A stretch of DNA of 64,000 bases from Micrasema longulum (Eukaryota; Arthropoda; Insecta; Trichoptera; Brachycentridae): assembly GCA_022494885.1 (NCBI GenBank), contig JAGVSM010003489.1, positions 1-64,000 of the forward strand, read 5' to 3'. Under the pieces are notes generated by a model, which saw nothing but the letters and a program-made list of their open reading frames with translations, was not told the origin of the DNA and made no database searches. A program made the position numbers and the translations under genes. Positions 10,907 through 22,484 of this stretch are shown here, piece after piece; position 1 is the stretch's first letter, and every line of letters begins with the position of its first letter.

Positions 10907-13900
10907 GTTTCTTCTAGCCTTTTAAACTGCAAACATTTCTTGTAAAGCTTCCTTTTCCTGGGTGTTAAATTTTGAGATTGGGTTTCATTTACATCCTTCA
11001 AGATGTGGTCATATTTTCGTCCTGTAATATAATATTTCATAATGATGCATTAAGGGTCCCAACATCATAATATAATGAATGCCTAACTATTATTGCAAAG
11101 AATGATAAAATGTAAAGGGATGCTGTTTGGAAATAAGCAAAAAGAAATACTAGCAGTTGGTTCTAGCAGAAATACTAGCAGTTTGTTAATGAAAGTTCTT
11201 GGTTGAAGTTCATTGTATTTTATATCTTTAATAAATTTGAGTAGTATTAGGGTAATTCAACGGATACTAACGTCATAATTGAGTCTTTTTCAATGTGTTT
11301 TATCTATATAATGTAAAAAAATATTTATTCTGTATATATTCTTTAGTTTTTTATTGGCTTTTTTCACTCCTAACTGAGGTGTTCTAGCCAGTGTCAAGTT
11401 TGAGATTAACTTATTTAAATATTTACACATGTGTTAGTACTATACATACAAGTTAGCATGTTAGTATTTAATATTACATACATTTTACATAATATAAAAC
11501 TTATTTACAACTTAATACCATTTATAGCTACATATTTACATAAATTTTTTAATATATTATTATTGGGTGGGAACAAAAGAGTTTAAATAGTAATAGGGAA
11601 TGGGACGCTGATTTTGGAGAGGTCAGATAGGAACTCAGGATAACATTATATATATTGTGAAGACGACGACTCCCAAAGATTGTACAAATTGCACACTAAT
11701 GCATCTGTATTCTGTATATCACTGTACATTGAACAACGATTAAGGAAAAATTTCATAAAAACAATAATTCAATTAGGTAATTTTTTTGATTCCCGATAAT
11801 AAATAATATAAAAATTGCAACACAGCAGGACAAGAGGGCCCATTACAGTGATCAATTACAGAAAAATCATATTATAATTTTGTGTTCTCTCCGGGAATCG
11901 AACCCGGAACCTTCCGTGCGTAATTCAAGCGTCTTAACCACTTAATGTTTTTTAACACCTCATGAAGTTTTAATGACGAACAATTTATGTCGCATTTTCA
12001 TGGAAACATCCGTTAGCATTATTCATAAACTGCATGAACATGATAGAAACAAAGTATCTGTGGATATTATGTAGAACGAAATCTCTCTGTCCAAGAACCA
12101 AGAGAAAATGCATTATTGAATACATGTCATTTGATACTAACTTTTTGGTGTAATCTGCTGAGGTGCACTCGGACCAGAAATATGCAGTGGGCCTGATATG
12201 TCATCAGCGTTGATATCTAAAAACATTATTAATTAGTAATATGTGACAATGTGTCAATGAGTCGGACAAGTAACTGTATGTATACATTTTGAGTTCTTTG
12301 AAAACACAAACAGCTTTAATATGCCGATTTGCTGGAGAAAATTATGGGTCAGAAATTTGTTTCAACTGAGAGGGTCACTTTCATGGTCATGTCATACGAT
12401 ATATATGTGCTATAAACTTTTTAATAATTAAAAAGGGAACGGCCCACGCTCAGACGATGTAGTCTTGGTCGATCACAAAAACGGCATTTCTCAATTTGCA
12501 GAAAATGTATAAAATTAATAGAAAAATGTAAAGATTAAACAACCATAGTGACATTACACATCCCTGTTTCACGCCTTTTGAGATCGCAAACCAAGATGTA
12601 AATCTCCCATTAACTCTTACACACGCTGAACTCTCCTGAATTTATTTGTATTGTTTATTATTATTTTCTTTTTAACAAAGAAACAAAGATGTTTCTCTTT
12701 CTCTTATATATAAATATGTATGTCTGTAAATTTTTATTACAAAAATAAAAAAATATTACTACAAACCAGAAATAGGTTGGATGAAAGTCGTACCACTGCA
12801 ACTGGCAACGCCTTCCGGGAGTGCACAGGGGTGTTCTTCAGTAACAGCTATGCCTACTGTAATTCACAATAAAAATAAAATGAACATCATACCAGATAAC
12901 ATAATGCAAGAACTTCAGGAAAAACCTTGAAAGATCGAGTAAGGCTTGAACGAATAGAAAAGAATAAGCTGAGATGGTTATGTGTAGAAAGCATTAACGA
13001 CAATATAATAACTGAGATAGTACATAAGTCTGAAAGAAGGGGTGTAAGGAAATGTGAAAATTATAGAAAATACTTATCCGAACTCGGTTCACCAAGTAAA
13101 TAATGAGAACTATTTTCGTTGGATGGTGACTTGTTAAATCCTATAAAATAAATACAAATTACCAACACCACATTGCGAAAGCACATCCTTACAATTGAAA
13201 ACACACCATGCCACGACCATAACGACAATATAATAAATGAGATTGTACATGTCTGAAAGAAGGGGTGTAAGGAAATGTGAAAATTATAGAAATACATACC
13301 CGAACTCTGTTCACCAAGTAAATAATGAAAACTATTTTCTTTGGATGGTGACTTGTTAAACCCTGTAAAAATAATACAAATTACCAACACCACATTGCAA
13401 AGGCACATCCCTAAAATTGTATACACACCATGCCACCCTGGTAATTGTTTGTAAATAATGACCAAATAAAAATGTCGGAAGTTGCAGGAAAAGGCACTAC
13501 GCCAACTTTGTAGATACATAATAACCCGATTAACCAACTGTAAGACAAATCACAAACACCACATTCCAAAAGCAGACTTGCAATTGTATAGACACAAGAC
13601 AGATAAACAAGGTGCAATTACAGTGGAAAGCCAACCTGAGTCGTACATATATTTTTCTTGCAGAAATACTAATAACTTTCATTGTAAAATGGGTCCAGAT
13701 TAATAAAAGTATGCTGTCCCTATGAGTTGTAAAGATTGTCAATAAAAATTTGCAGGGCAGACAAACAGGACAAATAAACGTGCAACATGAGACAAATTCT
13801 TGAAATAATTATGTATGAAATATCATGCAATTTACCTGGCAATCCAATGGTAGGCACAGAGCACAATAAAAGCTGGATGTCATTGTATTGGCTAAAGTTG

Positions 13901-14070
13901 AATGCGTTGAAGTGTTTAATGCACACAAAACAAAGTCGATTGATTTCGTCATCTGATAAATTCATAAATTTGGGACTTTGAACACGATTGATCCATTCTT
14001 TAAATAAATGTGGATATCGTTTCGGAAAACGATGTAGTTTTTTCGTAGAATTACAATTCGGTACGCAACA
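8765..14070 (-). CDS. P-element/THAP9-like transposase gene (spliced, one frame break)
   Basis: Exons in transcription order are THAP exon 14070-13836 (5' end undetermined), linker 13362-13300, linker 12216-12142 and large exon 11021-8765. All junctions are GT-AG and the phases agree throughout (each break is after codon base 1). Together they would encode about 875 residues from the first THAP cysteine, close to THAP9 and larger than Drosophila P transposase. The one defect is a 1-nt frame break between 10924 and 10900. It lies head to head with the gene starting at 14470. It could be a recently active element, a domesticated gene with a sequencing indel, or a young pseudogene. I saw no terminal repeats typical of P elements. 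Confidence 0.75.
10907..11021 (-). CDS. 5' part of the large transposase exon, frame-shifted
   Basis: It follows a TTACAG acceptor. In the frame dictated by the upstream exons it reads RKYDHILKDVNETQSQNLTP and then RKRKLYKKCLQFKRLEETWR before a TGA. The basic TPRKRKLYKK segment is typical of the region just after the THAP linker in P transposases. The next 713 codons are in another frame, whose own upstream stop is TAA at 10924-10922, so a single inserted or lost base lies between about 10924 and 10900. Confidence 0.65.
11880..11947 (-). mobile_element. tRNA-like SINE head
   Basis: The minus strand contains GGTTCGATTCCCGGAGA (B-box-like) with GTGGTTAAGACGC upstream (A-box-like). There is no complete cloverleaf, so it is more likely a SINE remnant than a working tRNA. 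It lies in the large intron of the transposase gene. Confidence 0.5.
12142..12216 (-). CDS. Transposase gene linker exon (75 nt)
   Basis: Acceptor TTTTTAG and donor GTTAGT. In the phase set by the THAP exon it reads DINADDISGPLHISGPSAPQ and ends QITPK. It joins in frame to RKYDH of the large exon. The acidic, Pro/Ser-rich content suits the disordered linker between the THAP domain and the coiled-coil region. Confidence 0.6.
12535..12640 (-). mobile_element. Short LINE RT remnant
   Basis: Diverged copy of the LINE RT segment at 970-1080. The minus strand reads like ACVRVNGRFTSWF followed by KGVKQGCVMS. Confidence 0.65.
12905..13040 (+). mobile_element. Short LINE C-terminal remnant
   Basis: The plus strand reads TLKDRVRLERIEKNKLRWLC, like the conserved LRWFGH region near the end of LINE ORF2. 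It overlaps the left edge of the 225-bp tandem duplication at 12996. Confidence 0.45.
13078..13140 (-). pseudogene. Duplicate of the 63-nt linker exon with lost donor
   Basis: It reads FNKSPSNENSSHYLLGEPSS. The acceptor is TTTTATAG. The donor position is AT instead of GT, so normal splicing would probably skip it. Confidence 0.6.
13300..13362 (-). CDS. Transposase gene linker exon (63 nt), intact copy
   Basis: It follows TTTTTACAG and reads FNKSPSKENSFHYLLGEQSS in the phase left by the THAP exon. It ends with one base before GTATGT. At 63 nt it keeps the frame whether included or skipped. Confidence 0.6.
13836..14070 (-). CDS. THAP zinc-finger exon of the transposase gene
   Basis: The 78 codons from the first Cys read CCVPNCNSTKKLHRFPKRYP, then HLFKEWINRV with the conserved Trp, CFVCIKHF supplying the C-x2-H pair, and CSVPTIGLP, the AVPTIF-like box. 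That is the full C2CH THAP signature of sequence-specific DNA-binding domains. The donor is CCAG|GTAAAT at 13836/13835. The initiator Met was not found: the frame is open upstream (PSCC preceded by FFFEI) with no ATG in the part I read, so a short 5' exon is likely. Confidence 0.8.
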
Positions 14071-14099
14071 ACTCGGAATTTCGAAGAAAAAAGTGTAAA

Positions 14100-14469
14100 A
14101 ACACAGAGAGCAGTGTGACAGCGATTTCGAATGGAAACGGATAAATTGGCGGTTCGTCTAGAAGGACGCCGGCCGGCACGGCGTGGCTGGGCACACGCCG
14201 CCGACAGTTGCGCCACAAACTGTATTGATTTACTAGCAAGTGGCTTGTGCGACATCGGAAGAATGACTAGAAAGTCTTGTATTGGCTGAAAACTGCCTGT
14301 TGCAGTCTGCGTTGTCTGCGGTGTGGTGTAAAACGAAAAGTGATGATACAAGGTTATTTTTTATTGAAAATAGGATCTGAGGTTCAACTTCAAATAAGTG
14401 AACGATTAATATCAATGTTATTGAATCAATTAAGTATTTTGTATTAAGGTAAACTAGGAAAATATAAAA
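14100..14469. promoter_or_regulatory. Probable shared divergent promoter region
   Basis: About 400 bp separate the THAP domain start (minus) from the ATG at 14470 (plus). It contains a GC-rich block at about 14165-14215 and an inverted CCAAT box (ATTGGCTG at 14281-14288). No TATA box is placed convincingly. The shared-promoter role is inferred from spacing. Confidence 0.4.
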
Positions 14470-17400
14470 ATGAATACCATGTCTCACAGTACCGCCGGGT
14501 TTGACCAACAATGCAATAATTTAAGTACCGGTAAGTTCTCAGTATGATTACCTGTTATATTGTCTGGGTTATTAATCGATGCAGCTTTATCTCATACACA
14601 ATAGATATCATTATTACTCGTAACATGATGTATATATTTTTTTCAGACGGATCAGACGATGACTTCAACATGGATTTGAATGATGACGGGTATTCTGTTG
14701 ACTTTATGACAGAGTAAGTTGTTTGAAAATATTAAATTTCGTTTTAAATTATCGTGTTCTTCCAAATATTTAAATGATTCCTTTTATTGCAGAAATCTGG
14801 GTCAAAATTCCATCAAGTTGATGATATCTCAATTAAGATTGACATGTGTAGAACTTAAAGTGGCTCTTAAGTTACAAGGCACCAATTTACTTCTGCACAT
14901 TGATCATTTGAAAAAGAAGCACGAATTATTACAAGGAGAAGTTGCTTTGATCAAAAGACAGGTGGGGAAACAACAAGTCATACAACCCACTGAAACACCC
15001 CTTGATGTCATCCCCCACGAAAATGACGCAACAAAAGTTATGGATATTGGTGAAATATTTCAAGACACTGTAATGCCACAAGAAAACACACTAAATTCGA
15101 CAAATGTTTGTATTTCTCAAAGCATGGAAGTTAAAAATGGTAACTCTACGGAAGAGAATGAATGTCATACGGGAGTTTCAGAAAATGACGCTTCTCCATT
15201 GTGTGCTCAAGTGTTGGAAGCATCCCAAGATGTCGAGAATTCGAAAATAACAGAAACAGTTGTTCAGAATTCATCTGAAAATATCACACCATCTTGTATA
15301 AACTGCGAGGAAGGAAGCTCTAACTTGATACTGAATTTCGAACATTCTTCAAGCAGCGATTGCGCTACTGGAAATAATGAGACCTCTATCATCAAACATG
15401 TTCAAATGAATTCTTTCCAAAACATGTTTTCCTGCGGGGTTTCCGCTCCTTCATCAGATATTTTGCAAGTTTCGGAGTCTAACGATTCTAGCGACAACCA
15501 CGCTGAAGAAACTAATAACAACAACGGCATGAAACCTATTAAAACAGACAAGAATTACAAAAGTAACTTCTCAGATATAAAAGAAATTATTCTCAAACAT
15601 CTTATAGAGACCGAAGGTAATGGAATAGAACTTGAAGGAATTTTGCGAATCTTACCATCAAACTACGAAGTAGTACTCAATCACATTGCTGTAAAACATT
15701 TAAAGATTGTACGAGTATCGATTGTAAATAAAAATCTCCTTATTGCGAAGACTGTTAGCAAAAAAATGATCCCGAAAATTCACCCTGCGACTGACAGATA
15801 TTATATTGTCGAGTATAAAAAGATTTTGAATGAACAGGTAGGTTTGTGAAATTTTTAAAAATGACAAATGTTATTGAATTATCTGAGAAGACAACTCAGT
15901 AGTGATTTTAGCCATCTTAGCTTTTACAAATTTTGATAAACTAAATATCATTACCATATATATTAAGACGAGTGATACTTTAATCCGCAAATTTGGAAAA
16001 ACCAGAAACCGGTCACTGATTTTTCCAAATTTGTGGAATGAAGTATCTTTTATTCCGATATTAAATTATAATGAACTTCCATCAAGAATTTTCTTTTAAA
16101 AACTTGAATGTTATATAAAAATACTTTTTTTTTTTACTAAATGACAGTAGCTATGAAAAATCTTAATTTCTCAAATTACTAAGAGGGATATAGACCATTC
16201 ATCAGCATTTTCAATACAAAAGATGATTCATGCAAAAAGGCGACCTTTACATGATATAGAAGAATATTCCTATCTAATATATTACATAAGAAAGGTACAT
16301 GGCACGAACGGGTAAAAAAAGAATAAAAGCTTTATTTGTGGGACACTCAGTTCATATTTAATAAAACAGGTTTTTTAATGAATGTAAATCAAAAATATTT
16401 TTTTAAACATACTAAAACTACCCCATTCCAGCAATTATTGATTTTTTTACTGTTGTTATGCCAGCCGTGACCCAACTTTTTTTTCATACGATTTATCAGA
16501 CAAGGAGCCACATTTTGTTAGTTTTTAACATTGCATTCTATTCATTCAGGAGAAAAAAAATACATTAATATCTTGAAAATGGAAAAACTACAATGAGCCC
16601 GTTTTTTTCCGTGTATCCTTCATATGTAATAACACTAAACTCCTGATATAACACTGGAAACTCATAGATTATCGGGAATCCTCCGAAAATATTTTGATTT
16701 TCTTTTTACATTTCAGAATAGTGACAAGAGTGCTACTAATTGCATGGGAAGTGTCAAATTCAGAACAGAAACATTTGAGTCTAGCGATTCAAATATTCTC
16801 AATTCAGAACAATGTATCAATATTTCACCTTTAGATGTAGAATTATTGTCTGATGATTCTGTTTGTGCGCCAGAATCTGCGAGTGGAAATATTACTGTTT
16901 CAGCAGACATCCACACAGATCAAGAAATACTCAGTTTAAAGAGAAAAAGTCTCACGGATCTCGAAGACATTTCAAAGTGTAAAAAAAGCAACAATTCTGA
17001 CGATTACCATTCCTCTCCCAGCATATTGACTCCAAAAATTACCAGTAATTCAAGCACTTGTGACAAGGAAACAAACACTGACTCAAATAAATCACGAATT
17101 GTGAAACCTATTATTTTGAGTAACCAAGTTGTTAAAGGAGACTTTTACATTAAAAAAATTATCTCAGATAAGCGAACTGAACGAAACGCTACAGCGAACA
17201 TCCTGTCCGCATCGCCCAGGGCAATAGCTCCGCAAATTTTAAATTCCGAGCATGAATCACGATCAACAACTATTGGCAAACACGAACGTAGAAAAAGTCA
17301 TCTTGATAAAAATACCAGTGTCAAGATGCTACTTCAATGTTTGAATACTGACAAAGGGACAAATCGATCCAATCCAAATTCACTTTGGCAAGATTCAATA

Positions 17401-17760
17401 ACACCGACGAACCATAACGGAATCAAATACGCTAACAGTTCGACACAGCAATCTCTTCAATCCATAATGAATCAGTCGTGTAATGATTTTAGTTGTGGAG
17501 ATACAGATGTAAAAACAGCTGAAAAATATAGCTTTAATGCTTCCAAAAATAAGGGAAAAAATTCAAAGAAACATGGCACCTATGTAAGAACCGAAAAGAA
17601 GCAACTTTCGACCATTCCATCTGTCACTTTGAGAGAGTATGTGACTTGGAATTTAGATGATGATGAAGATGAAACTATATTACATTACAATAAAGAAACT
17701 GAGGTAGACGAAGATGTTTGCATAATTGAGGTGGTAAATACTCCCATAGAAATAGACTGA
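14470..17760 (+). CDS. Four-exon gene for an unrecognised acidic, Ser/Asn-rich protein, 738 aa
   Basis: Exons are 14470-14530, 14647-14713, 14793-15837 and 16717-17760. They total 2217 nt, exactly 739 codons with the TGA, and all junctions are GT-AG with matching phases. The protein starts MNTMSHSTAGFDQQC and has an acidic stretch DGSDDDFNMDLNDDG. Residues about 45-95 are predicted coiled coil (ISQLRLTCVELKVALKLQ, then HIDHLKKKHELLQGEVALIK). A low-complexity Ser/Asn region follows. Near 285-345 there is a compact helix/strand segment (EIILKHLIETEGNGIELEGI). Exon 4 has basic KRKS and KKHG patches and ends with DEDVCIIEVVN, a good SUMO-interaction-type motif after an acidic run. I do not recognise the family. 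A nuclear or chromatin role would fit but is inference. Confidence 0.75.
15975..16046. repeat. Inverted repeat (27-nt arms) in intron 3 of the unknown gene
   Basis: Arms 15975-16001 and 16020-16046 pair with four mismatches around an 18-nt loop; the core is CAAATTTGGAAAAA. It may be a remnant of a small TIR element. Confidence 0.6.
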
Positions 17761-18530
17761 ATCAAACAACTGTGATTGATTACTTTTTATGAAAAAAATA
17801 TTTATTACTATGAATTACTTCTGCCAGAAGAACTTTTGCATTTTATTTATTTTTATTTTTTGAAACCCCCGACAGTATGGGTTTTTTTTCGGTTTGAAAA
17901 AAATATGTGTTATGGAAGAGACTAGAATGATCTAGGAAAAATGATAATAAAAAATTTGGAAAAAAATTGTGAAGTAAAATAAATCAGGCCATATTATGTC
18001 TCGCATGCATATTAGCCTTACATGCGTTAAAAACCTAAATTATAACCTGGCCATATTTGGCACATCATGCACTTATTTGGGCTTATACTATAGCTTTGAG
18101 AAAAGAGAAAAAAATACATATTTACTTTTATACTTTAAGCCAAATATGACTGTATGCGGAAGGGGTTAATGTTTTTTTAAAAATTAAAAATGTATTCAAT
18201 TTGCCCTTGTGTGGCTTTGTCACATAAGTCTACATACAATACAAGACTTTATACATCTCTTATTTAGAAAAAATGTAATGAAAAATAACTTTTTCAATTA
18301 TTTTTACAAATTATGGAAATAGATTATTAAACATCATATCATCTTTATTTTTTTTTTCATTGAGACTTGTATTTTAAAAAAATCATTTGTGAATTTACAG
18401 CACCGTTTGCAGATGGATTTTTTTGGTCTTATAGAATTGATGTTAGTAAATATATGTATATAATCACTTGCCAACTTTACTATGTCTATGTGTTCTTCAA
18501 AAGTGTATTCATTTTCCATAGTTGATACCT
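17761..18530. other. 3' flank of the unknown gene, no further gene seen
   Basis: AT-rich. I did not place a certain poly(A) signal. Weakly repeated phrases about the drop from 17990 to 18170 resemble intergenic repeats. Confidence 0.4.
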
Positions 18531-18770
18531 GGGTCCCGATTTCAATGGGAAGTCAACATTTATCTTTAATTTTATCTACAAAGGGCAAATTAAGTTTTCT
18601 GTATGAAAAGCAGAATATGCATACATTTTTTTCTTTTATACATGTTCAATTATAGGTTACCAATGAAGATACTTTAAATGTTTATGCAAATATACTCATT
18701 TTTATAAACTAATATCGATTTTTCCTTATAGACAGTCAACGATAACTCTGTTAACTTCCCATCGGGGCCC
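18531..18770. mobile_element. GGGCCCCGAT-type TIR element, short copy (240 bp)
   Basis: Starts GGGTCCCGATTTCAATGGGA and ends TTCCCATCGGGGCCC, which is inverted. Internal phrases (TATGCATACATTTTTT, GTTCAATTATAGGTTACC) are shared with the copies at 21343, 24739 and 34754. A non-autonomous MITE. Confidence 0.75.
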
Positions 18771-18927
18771 TGAGATATTTATGATTTACCTACATAATTA
18801 TATGTACATACATTTATAATCTTAATTCAAAATACAATTAGTACGTAATTAAAAACTAGCTTATATCCCCAGATGTTACCATGCATTCATAAGTATAATC
18901 AATGCCATATTTCTGTTTATCACCTTC

Positions 18928-19110
18928 GTGGCTCTGTAGTGTAATGACTAAGACTCTTGCTCCCAGTATGGAGGGTTCTGGGTTGGGTAACCGGTGATTT
19001 TTCTAAATTCTGGGTGCTCTGTGTCCTAGCAATTCACTATTATAGGGTCATTTTCTCGGAGTAATAAGGCGCTACCGCTGTAAAGCCGCCTATACAGATA
19101 AAAATCATTT
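18928..19110 (+). mobile_element. tRNA-like SINE
   Basis: Opens CGTGGCTCTGTAGTGTAATG, resembling an A box, with GGGTTCTGGGTTGGG about 45 nt later as a decayed B box. The tRNA-unrelated body follows. Confidence 0.45.
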
Positions 19111-19619
19111 TAGAATTATCAATCACGAGTAACAAAACAGTTAGATATTGTTTACAACAAAAGCAATAGGCCGTAGGTGCTCGGGTTGAGAATCGCAAGG
19201 GCAGTGGCGAAACTGTCAGTTACACGTCTGTTAAACCAACAATTTGCAACGCTTTTGTTCTATGCAATAGAGCGAAATGCCGTCTCTACATCTGTGGTGC
19301 GTTATTACTCAGGTCTTAAAACATTGTTTAATCATTTAATTTTTTACATAAGCAAAAAATTACAGAAACATTATTCTTTTCCATGCAACATTGGATAAAT
19401 TTTCTACAAAGGTTTCGTATTTTGAATGACCTAAAATAAAATATGCATATCTTGAATTACCAAAATCTTTTTTTTTTAAAGGAAATATTTGCATTCTTAC
19501 AATTGCAAATATTTCGATTTCGGGAGCCATTTTAAACAAGTAGTAAATAACTCGCTATTAGAAAATAGGAATCAAAGATGAGTGTCATTCAGACCTGTGT
19601 ACTTAAAAAAGTACTTATA

Positions 19620-19850
19620 AAATACACTTTACATATATAACTTATTTACATCTTATTACCATTTATTACTACATATTTACATAAAATTTTAAATACATAT
19701 TTATTGGGTACGGGAGAGTAAGAATATGAATAGGGAATGGGACGTTGATATCAGAGAGGTCGGATAGGAACTCAGGATAACAATCATTTATGGGGCATCA
19801 AGAAAAAAAACATGATTAAAATCTTCCTCCTCATGCTGACATTCGCACAT
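19620..19850. repeat. Interspersed repeat also present at 11490-11645
   Basis: Both copies share TTACTACATATTTACATAAA-type sequence, then TAGGGAATGGGACG and GTCGGATAGGAACTCAGGAT (GTCAGATAGG in the other). Probably a LINE 3' region. Confidence 0.55.
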
Positions 19851-21342
19851 GGCAGAGTCCTGAACAGGTGAGAACCATTCCAACAGAGCCCAATGCGTAT
19901 TCTGCAAATGGAAGATGTCTCAAATTAGTTCAGAATTACTTTAGAAAACTAAGACTTTTCTGTTATATTTGGTTTCAATTGGAAAAGATGTCTTCCCTTG
20001 GCTTGGGAGGAGGCTACCCAATATTCTTGCCTGTGCAAAGTTGTTTCTCCTTTGTCATAACGAGATCACCTAGTGGTAGAAAATGACTATAGGCAGGATC
20101 CCCGAAACGAATGAATTTGAGATTTAGTAATATGTTTAAATGTAACCACCGATTATTATTTTTGCTAGTGATAAGTACTTGAATTGTTATTTTTAGTTAT
20201 GAATGTATACTTCTGTGTTATATTCTGTAAGTTGCTAGTTCATTACTATTTATGTCTGTAATTGAATAAAAATATACCAAATACGTTTTTTTTTTTTTAG
20301 TGGGTTGTTTTTTATTTAAATTTCATTGTTTCTTGAGTCAGGAGAGCAAAAACGTGTTGTAAAATCTTTGTAATAAAATCACATTTCTAGTACATGACCA
20401 CTGAATGTATTTTTTTGTACATTCTTTTTATTTTAAACATTTTGGTGCCTTAAAAATAAGAACTGATTTTGGATATTTTCGATGTGCTTGTTTCAAAAAT
20501 ACCTAATTCGTTTTTGTAGCAGCTCTAGTTTTTGAGATATAATTAAATTAATTTTGATAAAAGAAAAAATAAGCAACCTGGGATATCTTTAAAAAAGTGA
20601 TAGTGGTTTGGTTGGACACCAGATATCCGGCATGCCCCTAGACCTTATTGTCTAATAAAACAATAGAAACACAGAATTTCTCTCAGTCTATAACAAAGAT
20701 TTTATGTCAATAAAATAAAAAGCGCCTAAAATATTTTGATGATTTTTGTAATGATCCCTTTTTGATCAATGAGTTGCATATCAATATGGTTTATAAATTA
20801 AATTACTAAAACGGTTTTAGGTTTAATTTCACCCCTTGCGCTTTGTTTTTTTCAGGCAAACATATTTTTAGTTAAAAAATATCTTTTGAGCATTATAATG
20901 GAATAAATATATATAGTGTTTACATTAATTAAATGAATATACACTATAATAGGCATAAGAAAATTGTATTTTTAACAAAGAACTATAAACAGGTGGATAG
21001 CAAAGCATCTGTAGAAATAGTTTTTTTTAAAATAAATTATGTTCATGTAGTTACATAAATTCTTCAAGACAATCTATATACAATTCACAAAAGTTTTGAT
21101 TATGAAAAACAATATTAATGTATTGGTTTACTATTTTCCGGTTATATAAAAAACTAAATGTGCAGTGTATCTTTAATAAGAATTAAAAATAAACTTATTA
21201 TTCATTCAATTCAGCTGTGATAAAATTAATTACAATATCTGCACAAAACAAAAATTATGGATGTATTATGATGAAGAACATTTCTCATTGTTTTTAAAAC
21301 AGAATTATAATAGTTGAAAACATATAAGATATTATTTTCCCA

Positions 21343-21914
21343 GGGCCCCGATTACAATGGGAAGTTAACATACTTATCTTCAACTGTCTGTAAAGTGAAA
21401 TGGATTTTTATATTCCAAAATTTTTTTATTTCCCTTATCAATTTTAATAACTATAAAAAAATAAAATACCTTATTATCTTTTAGAGAGTATTTTCTTTTC
21501 TCTTTCTTATGTTACACAAAAATATTATAACTGTCTATTTTTTATAGGAGCAAAAATTCATAAACATTTTTTGTATACCCACGAACAGGCCATGCCTTTG
21601 TCGATTTTTTTTGTTTACTATTTTTACTGTTAATATGTATTTCATTGCTATTTAATTATCCTTTATTTTTTTAATACTCTATTTTACCTCTTACGTATAT
21701 TTTTTTAAAAAAAACTAAAAAAAATAATAAAATAACGTGTAGGTATATTAGCATAAAAAATTGAAGTATTTTTGTCGGTGACCTACAATTCAATTGTACA
21801 TGTTTCGAAAAAATAATCAATCTGCATAATATACAGATTCTCATAAAGAAAATTCGATTTTACTTTATAGACAATTGAAGATAGCTCTGTTAACTTCCCA
21901 TTGTAATCGGTGCC
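21343..21914. mobile_element. GGGCCCCGAT-type TIR element, about 570 bp
   Basis: Starts GGGCCCCGATTACAATGGGA, ends TTCCCATTGTAATCGGTGCC. TIRs extend inward through the TAACTTATCTTC/GAAGATAGCTCTG region. Confidence 0.75.
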
Positions 21915-22291
21915 CACGTTTTTATGAATTATCTCAGTGATATAAAGATAAAATAATATGGAAAAAACTAAGATATATTTTTTTAATTAAAGAAAATTAA
22001 TTAAGCGACATCTTTGGGCAATAGTGCCTAACTATCTACCAACTTTTGAATTCTGTATTTTCTACAGCGCTCTTGACAGTTAGTTCGTAAATAATTGACA
22101 ATTGACAGTAGTAGTTGTCAAATAATTCTGGCGTCGGTTTATTCGCGCTGGTGTGTCTCTGGGTGTGTTTGCGCATAGTGTTCTGTGCTGGTCCGATTAG
22201 GATTGGGATTAGGCTATCTCGAGAAGGATATCGTTTTGTTTGCGAAGTATTTATCTCGAGGCGAGACTTCGTGCCAGTCGCAACTTTCACG

Positions 22292-22484
22292 ATGGCTGCT
22301 GTCGTTAAAAGATTGCCTAAGCTCTCTAACGTTATTTTGAACCAATTTGGAAGTGTAGCATCAGTGATAAGTGGACGATCTAATAGGAATTTTTATACCT
22401 ACACCAATGAACCTGCACAGCCTCTTCCGAGAGAGCCGGAGTGGGTGACAGCCGAGGAAGCCTTCAAGAAATGCCTTCAATCGG
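22292..22484 (+). CDS. CoA-transferase-like gene, exon 1
   Basis: ATG at 22292 in the context CACGATGG. It encodes the presequence and EPEWVTAEEAFKKCLQSG. Donor TCGG|GTAAAT, phase 1. The frame is also open upstream from 22115, but those codons precede the presequence and look like 5' UTR. Confidence 0.9.

Larger units (their letters stand above)
12996..13440 (-). repeat. Tandem duplication of about 225 bp containing a transposase exon
   Basis: Units are 12996-13220 and 13221 to about 13440. Each holds a 63-nt exon with an acceptor and donor region on the minus strand. The upstream exon copy (13362-13300) has donor GTATGT. The downstream copy (13140-13078) has ATAAGT at the same place, which destroys the canonical donor. 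Confidence 0.75.

Noticed and set aside
13411..13965. Separate small membrane-protein genes on the minus strand
   Set aside because: The hydrophobic frames are intron and exon sequence of the THAP gene read through splice sites, in duplicated DNA.
22115..22291. N-terminal extension of the CoA-transferase-like protein
   Set aside because: The frame is open upstream, but a good presequence starts at 22292 and the upstream residues do not look like a targeting or enzyme segment.
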